From JBDRED01 sp043820025 [NCBI: Elusimicrobiota bacterium] (GTDB taxonomy: Bacteria > RUG730 > JBDRED01), in contig JBDRED010000031.1 in the NCBI GenBank assembly GCA_043820025.1, positions 1 through 24,654 of the forward strand: 24,654 bases of DNA. Direction: 5' to 3'. Below are positions 8,761 through 16,116 of the stretch, piece after piece (the stretch's first letter is position 1; every line of letters starts with the position of its first letter). A program made the translations under genes and the position numbers. The notes under the pieces were generated by a model. The model worked only from the letters and a program-made list of their open reading frames with translations. It had not been told where the DNA came from and did no database searches.

Positions 8761-9079
8761 TCAATCATTCGGTATTGGATTTACTCCAAAGCCTATCTGC
8801 TCTATGAACTTATTTAATGAAATATCATCGTCTGTTTTCCAAGTATGAGTTACTGTTTCATTGTTTCTTGTAAACATCAATATTTACGCCGAGAAATTTA
8901 TTATTATCCTAAAAAATGGAAGAGACTTTGAAGAGTGTTACCCCCTCACCCTGCCCTCTCCCCTCAGGGGAGAAGGGATTTTGTGAGAAGCCTCTTTCTA
9001 CAAAAGACACAACAGCGTCGAATGAAACTATTCTGTCATTATTCCATTTAACATTCTGAAAGTTTATTGCGTATTTATC
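8761..9079 (-). pseudogene. Decayed gene remnant, unidentified
   Basis: On the minus strand, protein-like text is split over frames. From 9079 it reads DKYAINFQNVKWNNDRIVSF and on to a stop, passing in frame through the GC-rich repeat at 8941-8987. After the stop the same frame gives FLGVNIDVYKKQ and a second stop. A shifted frame then gives ETVTHTWKTDDDISLNKFIE and ends VNPIPND with TGA at 8763-8761. I cannot assign a family. There is no start with a ribosome binding site. The rest of the long gap 8617-9376 holds the MNT/HEPN promoter, AT-rich sequence without a gene (9080-9261) and the terminator at 9262-9303. Confidence 0.45.
8941..8987. repeat. GC-rich hairpin repeat inserted in decayed gene
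   Basis: This stretch (CCCCCTCACCCTGCCCTCTC and on) is far more GC-rich than its surroundings and folds as CTCTCCCC-TCA-GGGGAGAAGGG. It resembles the CCCTCACCCT-CCCTCTCCC repeats common in many bacterial genomes (from memory). It sits inside the remnant at 8761-9079. Confidence 0.6.
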
Positions 9080-9261
9080 CTATTAACGCAATTTTTTCTG
9101 AAGTCAGGTTTTGTTCTAACAATACCCTTTTGATGTCCAAAAACTTAAAAATGAGGTATTTAAAACTTTTAATTCTTAATAAGTTCACTTTTAAAAAATT
9201 AAGAACACTTTTTTGGCTTAACATTGACACTATCTTCGTTAATTTATATCTTTTTGTGTCC

Positions 9262-9303
9262 AAATAAAAAAGCCGGAGACAATATTATATTATCTCCGGC
9301 TTT
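9262..9303 (-). terminator. Rho-independent terminator after barrel-lipoprotein operon
   Basis: Minus strand: AGCCGGAGA (9301-9293), 13-base loop, perfect TCTCCGGCT (9279-9271), then a T-rich run (TTTTTATTT). It lies about 75 bases after the stop of the lipoprotein gene at 9377. The stem would also form in the other direction, with a short T run. Confidence 0.9.
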
Positions 9304-9376
9304 GGCTAAGGAAGAATTTAGAAACAACGGCTGATTATTTAATAGACAAATAAGCCCTTATCCCTAAAACCTCTAA

Positions 9377-10159
9377 TTATATTTCGTATTCAACGCCATC
9401 AATTACATAATACCCCGTGTAATCATTAAGCGTATCATCAAACACCATAAAAACATTTACTGTCTGGCCGTCAATATCCATCACACCGTCAAACCTGTAT
9501 TCAGCGCCTGATTTTACATAGTTAAATGTTCCTGTGATATTATTGGCTGCGCATGTAATAGTTATTGTGCCTTTTATCGGCATATACATCATTTCGCCTG
9601 TGATTGAAATCCCTTCAAACTCTACATCCGACATTGTTATTTCATATTCAATGCCCGCAGAATCTGTAAATGTAAGTCTGGCTGAGTACATCTCGCCGAG
9701 TGTTGCGCCTAAAAAACCAAATGTAAACTCGCCGGAAACCTCTGCAGAATCTATTTTGAAATTAATCTTTGCAATAGACGTAAAGTTAATTATGCTGATC
9801 ATATCCTTTATCACATTATCCTGAGCATCAAGAAATCTATACTTAACGGTCTGGCCTTCTTCCGTAAAAGAATACCAGCCATCAGCGTCAGGAAGCATAG
9901 AGATATCCATTGTGCTGACCTTGCCGCTGATTTTTTTTGCCACAGCCAAAGGACTCGCGTTATCAGAAAAAGCGGCGACATCCATTGCCTGTTTTGCGGA
10001 AACCTTTGCCGCGCTTACAGCGTTCGCAGTTGTATTTGCATTTTCACTTGTAATTACAGTCGTTCCCATAATTTTATTTTTTGTTTTATTGTCCCCGCAG
10101 CCCGCAGCTAAAAGCGCTACAGCAAAAAAGACAAAAATCTTTGGAAATATCTTTCTCAT
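9377..10159 (-). CDS. Predicted outer-membrane lipoprotein (paralogue of 6469-7305)
   Basis: A 260-residue product with signal peptide and lipobox LAAGC (Cys21, Gly at +2). The mature start CGDNKTKNKIMGTTVITSEN and the end DYTGYYVIDGVEYEI match the gene at 6469-7305. The C-terminal half is beta-rich (EVSGEFTFGFLGATLGEMYSAR and similar). An Ala/Ser/Lys-rich stretch after the lipid anchor (about 40-85) may be a linker. The ATG at 10159 has GGAGA 8 bases upstream. It follows the barrel gene by 11 bases, so the two are co-transcribed and may act together at the outer membrane. Family not recognised; role unknown. Confidence 0.85.
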   Translation of the reverse strand: MRKIFPKIFVFFAVALLAAGCGDNKTKNKIMGTTVITSENANTTANAVSAAKVSAKQAMDVAAFSDNASPLAVAKKISGKVSTMDISMLPDADGWYSFTEEGQTVKYRFLDAQDNVIKDMISIINFTSIAKINFKIDSAEVSGEFTFGFLGATLGEMYSARLTFTDSAGIEYEITMSDVEFEGISITGEMMYMPIKGTITITCAANNITGTFNYVKSGAEYRFDGVMDIDGQTVNVFMVFDDTLNDYTGYYVIDGVEYEI

Positions 10160-10170
10160 AATATATTCTC

Positions 10171-11016
10171 CTAAAATTTATATAAAAAGTCACAGATTAC
10201 TTTATAATCATAGTCTCTTGCCGATTCATCGCCAAGCGCAATATCTAAGCCAAGCTCAATATCAAACATATCATGTTCATACCTGGATCCAAGCACCAGC
10301 CCAAGCCTGCTGCCTGATGAATCCGCAACCTCTACTCCTGCTGTTTCCAGTTTTCCAAAGCTTTCATAAATCAGCTCTGTAATTAAAAATAAATAATCTC
10401 CGACCGGATATGCGTAAGCTCCTCCGATTTTAATAATATCTCCAAGGTTCTGTTTTAAATCAAAACTATCTGTATACTCTCCTGTCATTCTATAACGAAT
10501 ATTCGCTGTTACCAATGACTCTCCCATCATCTTTGTCACAGCAATACCGGGCTCAATATCAAACCCTTCTTTTAAATCCTTTGCGCCTGCAGGAATACCA
10601 AAATTCGCCAGCGCGCTGATTCTAAGCTCTTCTTCAGACGTAAATGTATATTTTAAACCTGCGTCTATATCAGCCATTCCTGAGGTTTTTATTTCGCTTT
10701 CCGTATTAAGAACCTCATCCTTGGTTTTTACTGTGTTAGATACATATGGAATTTCCATAAGACACTCTATTTTTTCAGATAATCCATATCTTATCTCGAT
10801 GGGAATAACGATAGTGGTATTATTTATCGTGGAAAGTTTTTTTCCTGAGGCATCTTCTAGTATCGTTTTATCAAAGCTGTAATATACATCGTCAAGTCCT
10901 GCCTTTACCCGGCCCCGTTCAACTATAGGCCCTCCCTGTTCCAGGCTAAGCTGTTCGGCGCGCACAAAACTGCCGACAAGAAAAACAAACAAAACTCCGC
11001 AAAAAATCTTTTTCAT
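10171..11016 (-). CDS. Outer-membrane beta-barrel protein (MetA-pathway-like)
   Basis: A 281-residue product with a Sec signal peptide (MKKIFCGVLFVFLVGSFVRA, cut before Glu21). Many alternating amphipathic strands follow (IVIPIEIRYGLSEKIECLME, GLKYTFTSEEELRISALANF, TANIRYRMTGEY), and it ends in Phe, the usual signal for the barrel assembly machine. The layout resembles the PF13557-type MetA-pathway barrel group, but this is a pattern match, not a search result. Substrate unknown. GGAGGGGATGA precedes the ATG. A 7-1-7 palindrome GTTATTT-A-AAATAAC (11033-11047) and a weak TTGCTC-N18-TAATAT lie upstream. First gene of a two-gene unit with the lipoprotein. Confidence 0.8.
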   Translation of the reverse strand: MKKIFCGVLFVFLVGSFVRAEQLSLEQGGPIVERGRVKAGLDDVYYSFDKTILEDASGKKLSTINNTTIVIPIEIRYGLSEKIECLMEIPYVSNTVKTKDEVLNTESEIKTSGMADIDAGLKYTFTSEEELRISALANFGIPAGAKDLKEGFDIEPGIAVTKMMGESLVTANIRYRMTGEYTDSFDLKQNLGDIIKIGGAYAYPVGDYLFLITELIYESFGKLETAGVEVADSSGSRLGLVLGSRYEHDMFDIELGLDIALGDESARDYDYKVICDFLYKF

Positions 11017-11150
11017 TCATCCCCTCCTTTTTGTTATTTAAAATAACATTTGTTAAATATTACAATATTTTTTAAAATTTGAGCAAGATTTTTTAATTAT
11101 ATACCCGGGAATACTGCAGCGCATTTACAGCTTTCCCATTCATATATTAA

Positions 11151-12386
11151 TCATTTCTTCTTATCAAAATGATATTGCCCTATAAGCCCGCATCTCTCTT
11201 TAATGCCCGCATTCTCAGATATTAACAGCGACGCTGATTTAATAAAAAAGTCTCCGTATTTATTATTTATATCATGCACTAATTTATTTAATTTTTCTTT
11301 TTTCTCTGTATCACTAAACAGGCTCTTTTGCATATGCGATTCTGACACAGACGCAACGCTTACGCCTAAAAGCCTTACCTTTTGTTTAAGGGGCAAAAAC
11401 TCTTTGAAAATCTTAAGCGCATTATGATAGATATCCCATCTATTGTCTGTGTATTCCTTAATTGTCATACGCTTCATTTTAAAACTAAAATCCGCGTATC
11501 TTATACTAAACACAAAGGTCTTTCCAACAAGTTTATATTTCATCATCCTGTCAGACACCTTATTACACAGCATAAGCAGATATGATTTAATAATATCTAT
11601 ATCATTTGTATCAAACGGCATAGTATATGAATGGCCGACAGATTTAACATCGTGTTTATCGTAAAATGAAGAGACAATAGTATTGTCTATACCCTGTCCC
11701 ATCTCCTTTAGCTTGTAGCCCAAAACGCCAAAATAATGTTTTAATTGTGATTTCGAAGCCTGTCCTAAATCCTTCATTGAATAAATACCAAGGCTGTTTA
11801 ATTTTTTTGTAGTCTGCCTGCCAATACCCCAAAGCGTGTCTATAGGCAGATGCGCTGATAATATATCTATTGATTTTTGTTTTATATCTGTAAACCCATC
11901 AGGTTTATTCATATCGCCGGCAAGCTTTGCAATAAGTTTATTAGGGCCTACGCCTATAGAACAGGTAAGCTGTAATTCCTTTTTTATAACGCTTTTAATT
12001 TCTTTTGCTATAACATCCGCTTCCTTTTTAATACCTGTAATATCAACAAAGCACTCGTCTATAGAATAGACCTCAACAAGATCCGTGTATTTAAGAAGTA
12101 TCTTCTGAATTCGCGAGGACACATCAATATATTTTTCGTGATTTCCGACAGCAATCAGGACATTGGGACAAAGCCTCTTAGCCTCAGGCACTGTCATTCC
12201 TGTTTTTATACCGTATTCCCTAGCCTCATACGAGGATGTTACAACTATTGTGCGCGCATAATTTTTTTGCGGCCCCGCATCTCCGCAGACAATCAAAGGC
12301 CTGCCCTTAAGCATAGGATTAACCGCCTGCTCAATAGACGCGAAGTACGCGTCCATATCAACATGCATTATTCTTCGAGCCTGCAT
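11151..12386 (-). CDS. dinB: DNA polymerase IV (Y-family)
   Basis: Error-prone translesion polymerase. The 411-residue product has the catalytic aspartate Asp10 in HVDMDAYFASIE, the acidic pair Asp110-Glu111 in YSIDECFVD, the likely steric-gate Phe15, and an HhH thumb region (DTLWGIGRQTTKKLNSLGIY). A clamp-binding motif QKSLF sits at 353-357, before a short unusual C-terminal extension ending HFDKKK. SIDEC replaces the more common SIDEA. All key residues are present, so it should be active. The ATG at 12386 follows AGGAGAAGGGATT. It has a consensus promoter (12448-12419) whose spacer holds a dyad, suggesting damage control. Confidence 0.95.
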   Translation of the reverse strand: MQARRIMHVDMDAYFASIEQAVNPMLKGRPLIVCGDAGPQKNYARTIVVTSSYEAREYGIKTGMTVPEAKRLCPNVLIAVGNHEKYIDVSSRIQKILLKYTDLVEVYSIDECFVDITGIKKEADVIAKEIKSVIKKELQLTCSIGVGPNKLIAKLAGDMNKPDGFTDIKQKSIDILSAHLPIDTLWGIGRQTTKKLNSLGIYSMKDLGQASKSQLKHYFGVLGYKLKEMGQGIDNTIVSSFYDKHDVKSVGHSYTMPFDTNDIDIIKSYLLMLCNKVSDRMMKYKLVGKTFVFSIRYADFSFKMKRMTIKEYTDNRWDIYHNALKIFKEFLPLKQKVRLLGVSVASVSESHMQKSLFSDTEKKEKLNKLVHDINNKYGDFFIKSASLLISENAGIKERCGLIGQYHFDKKK

Positions 12387-12418
12387 AATCCCTTCTCCTT
12401 AGCGCTTTCAGATTTATG

Positions 12419-12448
12419 ATTATACACAGCGTATTATACTGCTGTCAA
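12419..12448 (-). promoter_or_regulatory. Consensus dinB promoter with dyad in spacer
   Basis: Minus strand: perfect TTGACA (12448-12443), 18-base spacer, perfect TATAAT (12424-12419), about 33 bases before the ATG. The dyad ACAGC-N10-GCTGT (12426-12445) fills the spacer and touches the -35. Such a strong promoter with an embedded dyad suggests repression, possibly by a LexA-type protein. The half-sites are not the E. coli (CTGT-N8-ACAG) or B. subtilis type. Confidence 0.75.
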
Positions 12449-12473
12449 ATTTATAAACGCAATTTATAAACGC
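12448..12473. repeat. Tandem 13-bp repeat (x2) upstream of dinB -35
   Basis: AATTTATAAACGC occurs twice in direct tandem (12448-12460, 12461-12473). It abuts the dinB -35 box, in the place of an UP element or activator site. Confidence 0.7.
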
Positions 12474-12500
12474 AATAATTGATAATACCAAATAATTCTC

Positions 12501-12701
12501 TTATACTTTTATTCTGCGCATAAAATATCTAATCTTACTATTTAAATACAAAGCTCTTCTTTTTTTGGACCTCCTTTTTTTGCCATTAGCCCTAAAATAT
12601 CTTCTTCTTTTTATTTCATACATTATTCCTTCTCTCTCGCAAAGCGCCTTAAATTCTTTTAATGCCTGTTCTAAATTTTCATTAACCATCACCTGTATCA
12701 T
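12501..12701 (-). CDS. rpsU: Ribosomal protein bS21
   Basis: A 66-residue small-subunit protein. MIQVMVNENLEQALKEFKAL followed by EGIMYEIKRRRYF and a very basic tail (KKRRSKKRRALYLNSKIRYF) is the bS21 pattern. The start is ATG 12701, with GGAGGAAGGT directly upstream. A longer open frame to 12752 would hide this site and add residues foreign to the family. Its upstream leader contains copy 1 of an 83-bp direct repeat (12776-12858), whose second copy lies beyond the inserted ORF6N gene. In copy 1 a TATACT is a possible -10. Confidence 0.95.
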   Translation of the reverse strand: MIQVMVNENLEQALKEFKALCEREGIMYEIKRRRYFRANGKKRRSKKRRALYLNSKIRYFMRRIKV

Positions 12702-12775
12702 ACCTTCCTCCATTTTCGCTATGCGCAGCGCGCAGCGCGTCGTACATAGCATGTAATTTTCTTTAATTAAAATTT

Positions 12776-12858
12776 GAATTGCGCGGCAAAAGTATAGAGA
12801 TATCCTTTTTATCTTACCGCTATTATTGAAATGTTACTTAGAAATGCATCACCTGCCT
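12776..12858. repeat. 83-bp direct repeat, copy 1 (rpsU side)
   Basis: Matches 13522-13604 at 82 of 83 bases; the only difference is T here versus G there, in AAAGTATA versus AAAGGATA. In copy 2 this base completes a perfect hairpin AAAGGATA-GAGA-TATCCTTT; here it breaks one pair. No terminal inverted repeats. It is part of the rpsU upstream region. Confidence 0.95.
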
Positions 12859-12877
12859 TTGATGGTCTTAATTAAAT

Positions 12878-13438
12878 TCAATTTTTAATAAAGCCTATTT
12901 TATTTATCTTCTTTTTTGGGGTTTCTAACATCTGCTCGATAATTTCTGCTAATAATTGTATTCTATTGCCATATTCACCAATAATAAAATCATGCTTCTT
13001 TATTCTTTTTTCTATCTTATTTACTAATTGATTTAATTCCTTATGAGCTAAAATCATCTCTCTTATCTGTATAAAAACCCTCATTATCTTTATATTTACA
13101 TTTATAGCTTTTTCACTATGCAAAACGCTAGATAACATTGCCACTCCTTGTTCAGTAAAGGCATATGGCAAAACCGTTGAGTGTTTAAGCATTTGGAACC
13201 GGTCGCAATTTGCGACCAGTTCATCCTTCTCAGCCTTATTTAAAATAAACATAAAATCCGAAGGAAATCGTTTTTTATTTCTTTTAACTTGTTCATTTAA
13301 CCGCTTAGTTGATACTCCATATAGCCTTGCTAAATCTGCATCAATCATAATCTTTTTATCTCGTATAATACATATCATCTTTTCAATTTCAAGTGATATA
13401 ACAGATTTTTTATTTCTTCGAATTTGCCCAATTGCCAT
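12878..13438 (-). CDS. ORF6N-domain DNA-binding protein
   Basis: A 186-residue product. Residues about 18-115 match the ORF6N domain of phage-type regulators: MICIIRDKKIMIDADLARLY, then GVSTKRLNEQVKRNKKRFP, then SDFMFILNKAEKDEL and YAFTEQGVAMLSSVLHSEKA. The C-terminal third is a charged helical region (about 120-175), probably a coiled coil. GGGAGG lies 8 bases before the ATG. Genes of this type often move as single cargo genes, and their role in chromosomes is mostly unknown. Here the gene is bracketed by 83-bp direct repeats (12776-12858, 13522-13604) and separates rpsU from its former upstream DNA. A 19-bp dyad (13503-13521) lies in its leader. Confidence 0.9.
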   Translation of the reverse strand: MAIGQIRRNKKSVISLEIEKMICIIRDKKIMIDADLARLYGVSTKRLNEQVKRNKKRFPSDFMFILNKAEKDELVANCDRFQMLKHSTVLPYAFTEQGVAMLSSVLHSEKAINVNIKIMRVFIQIREMILAHKELNQLVNKIEKRIKKHDFIIGEYGNRIQLLAEIIEQMLETPKKKINKIGFIKN

Positions 13439-13502
13439 TACACAAACCTCCCTAATATAATAAAAATCATTTTTTTAATAAATAATTAAACTAATTGCTG
13501 AT

Positions 13503-13521
13503 TTATCTTGAATAAAGATAA
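13503..13521. promoter_or_regulatory. Inverted repeat in ORF6N gene leader
   Basis: TTATCTT-GAATA-AAGATAA is a perfect 7-5-7 dyad directly adjoining repeat copy 2, about 65 bases before the ORF6N start. It could be the operator for the ORF6N protein or a recombination landmark. I see no clear -35/-10 pair next to it. Confidence 0.4.
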
Positions 13522-13604
13522 GAATTGCGCGGCAAAAGGATAGAGATATCCTTTTTATCTTACCGCTATTATTGAAATGTTACTTAGAAATGCATCACCT
13601 GCCT
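13522..13604. repeat. 83-bp direct repeat, copy 2 (upstream of ORF6N gene)
   Basis: Second copy of 12776-12858 with one difference. It carries a perfect 8-bp hairpin (AAAGGATA/TATCCTTT) enclosed by GCGG/CCGC. Both copies have the same orientation and each lies upstream of a minus-strand start, so both genes share the same upstream sequence. Confidence 0.95.
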
Positions 13605-13651
13605 AAAAACTTTCCTATTAAACTACCCTCTACTTTAACTATCTAACTTTA

Positions 13652-14026
13652 TTATGACTGACAAAGCGGGTCCTTGCCATATTCATTATCGCCTTCGGTT
13701 CCTTTTATTACCCCGCATAATATTATTATATATATTGGTCCTGCAACAGGTATAAGCCCGAATAAAACATGCCAGCCTTTTTTATTCTGATCATGAAACC
13801 GCCTGATAAAATTTGAAAGTATTATCCAAAAAACCAGTGTTCCAATTAGAATAGCAAGCAATGCGGAAACAACAGCCGCAACATTAACCAAACCCGCAAA
13901 ACCAATAAGCAATATCTGTCCAATAGTTGCTGTTATAAGAAACACTATCCAAAACCTTGTTCTATGAATTCTACCTTTAAAGGTTAAGAGCTCCTTCGTA
14001 ATTTGTAACATTTTTTCTTTATTCAA
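13652..14026 (-). CDS. DUF805 family inner-membrane protein
   Basis: A 124-residue membrane protein. It has the family pattern FKGRIHRTRFWIVFL at the start, about three to four hydrophobic segments, the loop RRFHDQNKKGWHVLFGLIP and the end IKGTEGDNEYGKDP. Function of the family is not established. The start is TTG 14026, chosen because AGGAG lies 6 bases upstream; the first ATG (14011) has no ribosome binding site. It has its own promoter (14087-14059). It is not clearly linked to the HD-GYP genes upstream, whose last stop is 85 bases before it. Confidence 0.9.
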   Translation of the reverse strand: MNKEKMLQITKELLTFKGRIHRTRFWIVFLITATIGQILLIGFAGLVNVAAVVSALLAILIGTLVFWIILSNFIRRFHDQNKKGWHVLFGLIPVAGPIYIIILCGVIKGTEGDNEYGKDPLCQS

Positions 14027-14058
14027 TTGTATCTCCTTTATTTATTTTATTTAATGCA

Positions 14059-14087
14059 ATTATACACTATTTTCATTCAATTTTCAA
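14059..14087 (-). promoter_or_regulatory. Sigma70-type promoter for DUF805 gene
   Basis: Minus strand: TTGAAA (14087-14082), 17-base spacer, perfect TATAAT (14064-14059), about 33 bases before the TTG start at 14026. Confidence 0.75.
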
Positions 14088-14110
14088 CATCTTCCCAATA
14101 CTTCGGCGGT

Positions 14111-16042
14111 TTAGATTTTATTTGAAACCTTAATCAGCGCATCTACAATAGCCGGGTCAAATTGAGTGCCTTTACAGCGTTCCATCTCATTTAACGCCTC
14201 TACCTTTGTGCGAGGAGACCTATACACTCGCGGCGACATCATTGAATCATAACAGTCAGCCACCTGCAGTATCCTGGATAACATTCCATGTTCCTGGCCT
14301 TTTTTACCATCAGGGTATCCATTCCCGTCCCACCTTTCATGATGTTCCCTTACAATATGCCTCACATCTTCAAGAAACTCTATAGGCGTTATAATAGTTT
14401 CTCCATGTATTGGATGTTCTTTTACAATGGCGTATTCCTGCTCGGTTAACGCCTCTTTTTTTTGAAGGATATCATCTTCAATTGAAATTTTGCCGACATC
14501 ATGTAAAAGCGACGCGTATTGTAAAATCTCAATTTCCTTTCTACTGCACCCTAATTCCTTTGCAAGAATCACAGAAATATCTCTAACGCGCTCAACATGG
14601 CCTCTTGTGCTCGTATCCTTGAATTCCATAGCCTTGGACAAAGCCGCGACCGTGCCAAGAAAGTTTCGCTTAAGTTCATTATACGACATAGCGTTAATAA
14701 GCGCTATAGCGGCTTCAAGCCTCAGAGTATTTAAGAGATTTAATTCCTCAATTGTATAAATATCCTTGTCATTTTTTTCGCCAAGAGTTAAAAATCCGAT
14801 TAATGTATTATCATACATGAGCGGAACACAAACTTCCGCGTTCAATATATCCAGATAATGTTCTGTGGCATGGTATCCCCGCTCAGCATTATGCTCTCTA
14901 TGTTTTTGGATCCATAATTTATTTTCATTGCGCATCCACTGCACAAGAAAATGCTTAGCTGTAAAATCAATTGTGCGCACCTCATTATTAAAACCTCTCG
15001 CGCTTCTTAAACAATACATTTTTTCGTCGTTATCATATAAAAACATCGTAGCTGATGAAACATTAAACACATCGCATATTGTGTCGATTATGGTGTCAAT
15101 AAGGTCTCTTAGGTCTAGTATAGAAACAATTTTTTCATTAAATGTCTGCAGAGCTTCGTCATATTTATCTCTATGAGTAAAGAAATGATCGTCAAAAAAC
15201 TTCTCCAGCCGTTCTTGTAACGGCATGTAAAGGACTGCGATAAATACGACTGTCAAAACTCTAAATATTACCATATCGCGCATGCCTAAAAGACCCGCCC
15301 CATACTCAAAAACAGCCATAAGCCCAAGATACATAGTAGTAATAAATATACTCATCATTCCATATACTGTGCTTCGTTTTATCATGATATGCAGATCAAA
15401 TAAATTATATCTAAATACGGCATATGTGCTGGCAAGCACAAAGAACAGCGCTCCAAACGCGCTTAAATTCATATATTTAAAACTGCCTTGAAGCGGCAGC
15501 AAATATATAACTAAAAGAGTAGTAATCCCAAAACTCAAAAGGCCTATAAATATATACCTCGACTGAAGAAGCATAATTCCCTTAAATCTCGCAACAGCGC
15601 TTCCCATCATATAAACGCTGTAAAACAGCCCGAAAAGAAAAAATGCGGTATGCGCAATAAATAAAGGCGTGAATTTAATTGATAAAAATCCCGCTGTGTC
15701 AATATACCCAAATAGATTATTACTTAATGACATGACGAAAAGAATTGAGGCTATTGAATATGGCAGTATCACCTCGCCCGAGCTTAATTCTCGTTGATGA
15801 ACAAAACTCTTAACAAATAATATTCCGGCAGCTATCATAAACCCCGCGCCGCCGAATATAAGTTTATAATGAATGTTTATCGGATACAACTGTTGTCCAT
15901 ACAAAAGAAAAAGCCATACAGCATTTACCGCTGCATAAGAAAGAAAATACGGTTTCATAAAATTCTCTTTCTTTATTTTAACCATACCTATTAAGCATAG
16001 TAGTATATTACTTATAATTGCGATAAGAACCATCCAATTCAT
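14111..16042 (-). CDS. Membrane-anchored GAF-HD-GYP cyclic-di-GMP phosphodiesterase
   Basis: A 643-residue three-part protein. Residues 1-280 form a bundle of about eight membrane helices like the sensory N-termini of some histidine kinases. About 305-455 is a GAF domain (VFNVSSATMFLYDND to RLEAAIALINAMSY). About 465-640 is an HD-GYP domain with His514-Asp515 (LLHDVGK), HPIHGE, REHHERWDGNGYPDG (GYP 575-577) and QVADCYDSM, all metal ligands present. HD-GYP proteins hydrolyse cyclic-di-GMP (family knowledge). The start is ATG 16042 with GGGAG upstream; a longer frame to 16105 adds an unlikely leader. It is 74 bases after the second HD-GYP gene, with the same architecture, so the pair arose by duplication. 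Confidence 0.9.
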   Translation of the reverse strand: MNWMVLIAIISNILLCLIGMVKIKKENFMKPYFLSYAAVNAVWLFLLYGQQLYPINIHYKLIFGGAGFMIAAGILFVKSFVHQRELSSGEVILPYSIASILFVMSLSNNLFGYIDTAGFLSIKFTPLFIAHTAFFLFGLFYSVYMMGSAVARFKGIMLLQSRYIFIGLLSFGITTLLVIYLLPLQGSFKYMNLSAFGALFFVLASTYAVFRYNLFDLHIMIKRSTVYGMMSIFITTMYLGLMAVFEYGAGLLGMRDMVIFRVLTVVFIAVLYMPLQERLEKFFDDHFFTHRDKYDEALQTFNEKIVSILDLRDLIDTIIDTICDVFNVSSATMFLYDNDEKMYCLRSARGFNNEVRTIDFTAKHFLVQWMRNENKLWIQKHREHNAERGYHATEHYLDILNAEVCVPLMYDNTLIGFLTLGEKNDKDIYTIEELNLLNTLRLEAAIALINAMSYNELKRNFLGTVAALSKAMEFKDTSTRGHVERVRDISVILAKELGCSRKEIEILQYASLLHDVGKISIEDDILQKKEALTEQEYAIVKEHPIHGETIITPIEFLEDVRHIVREHHERWDGNGYPDGKKGQEHGMLSRILQVADCYDSMMSPRVYRSPRTKVEALNEMERCKGTQFDPAIVDALIKVSNKI

Positions 16043-16116
16043 TACTTCTCCCTTAGACCCATAATGCTCTGCGCATATTACATAACGCCATTCCGACCAT
16101 GGCATTTAACGCTTAG

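Noticed and set aside
9224-9252. Plus-strand TTGACA-N17-TATCTT promoter-like pair
   Set aside because: It points into the terminator hairpin at 9271-9301 about 20 bases later and no plus-strand gene follows. Most likely chance in AT-rich DNA.
11103-11140. Terminator after dinB (GGGAA..TTCCC hairpin)
   Set aside because: The stem is only five pairs with an interrupted inner stem, and no T run follows.
12723-12745. GC-rich GCGCAGCGCGCAGCGC stretch before rpsU
   Set aside because: A short tandem of GCGCA-like units without a clear partner or function; noted as local low complexity only.
12702-12752. Longer N-terminus for bS21 (MLCTTRCALRIAK..)
   Set aside because: The extension is foreign to the family and would contain the GGAGG site that serves ATG 12701.
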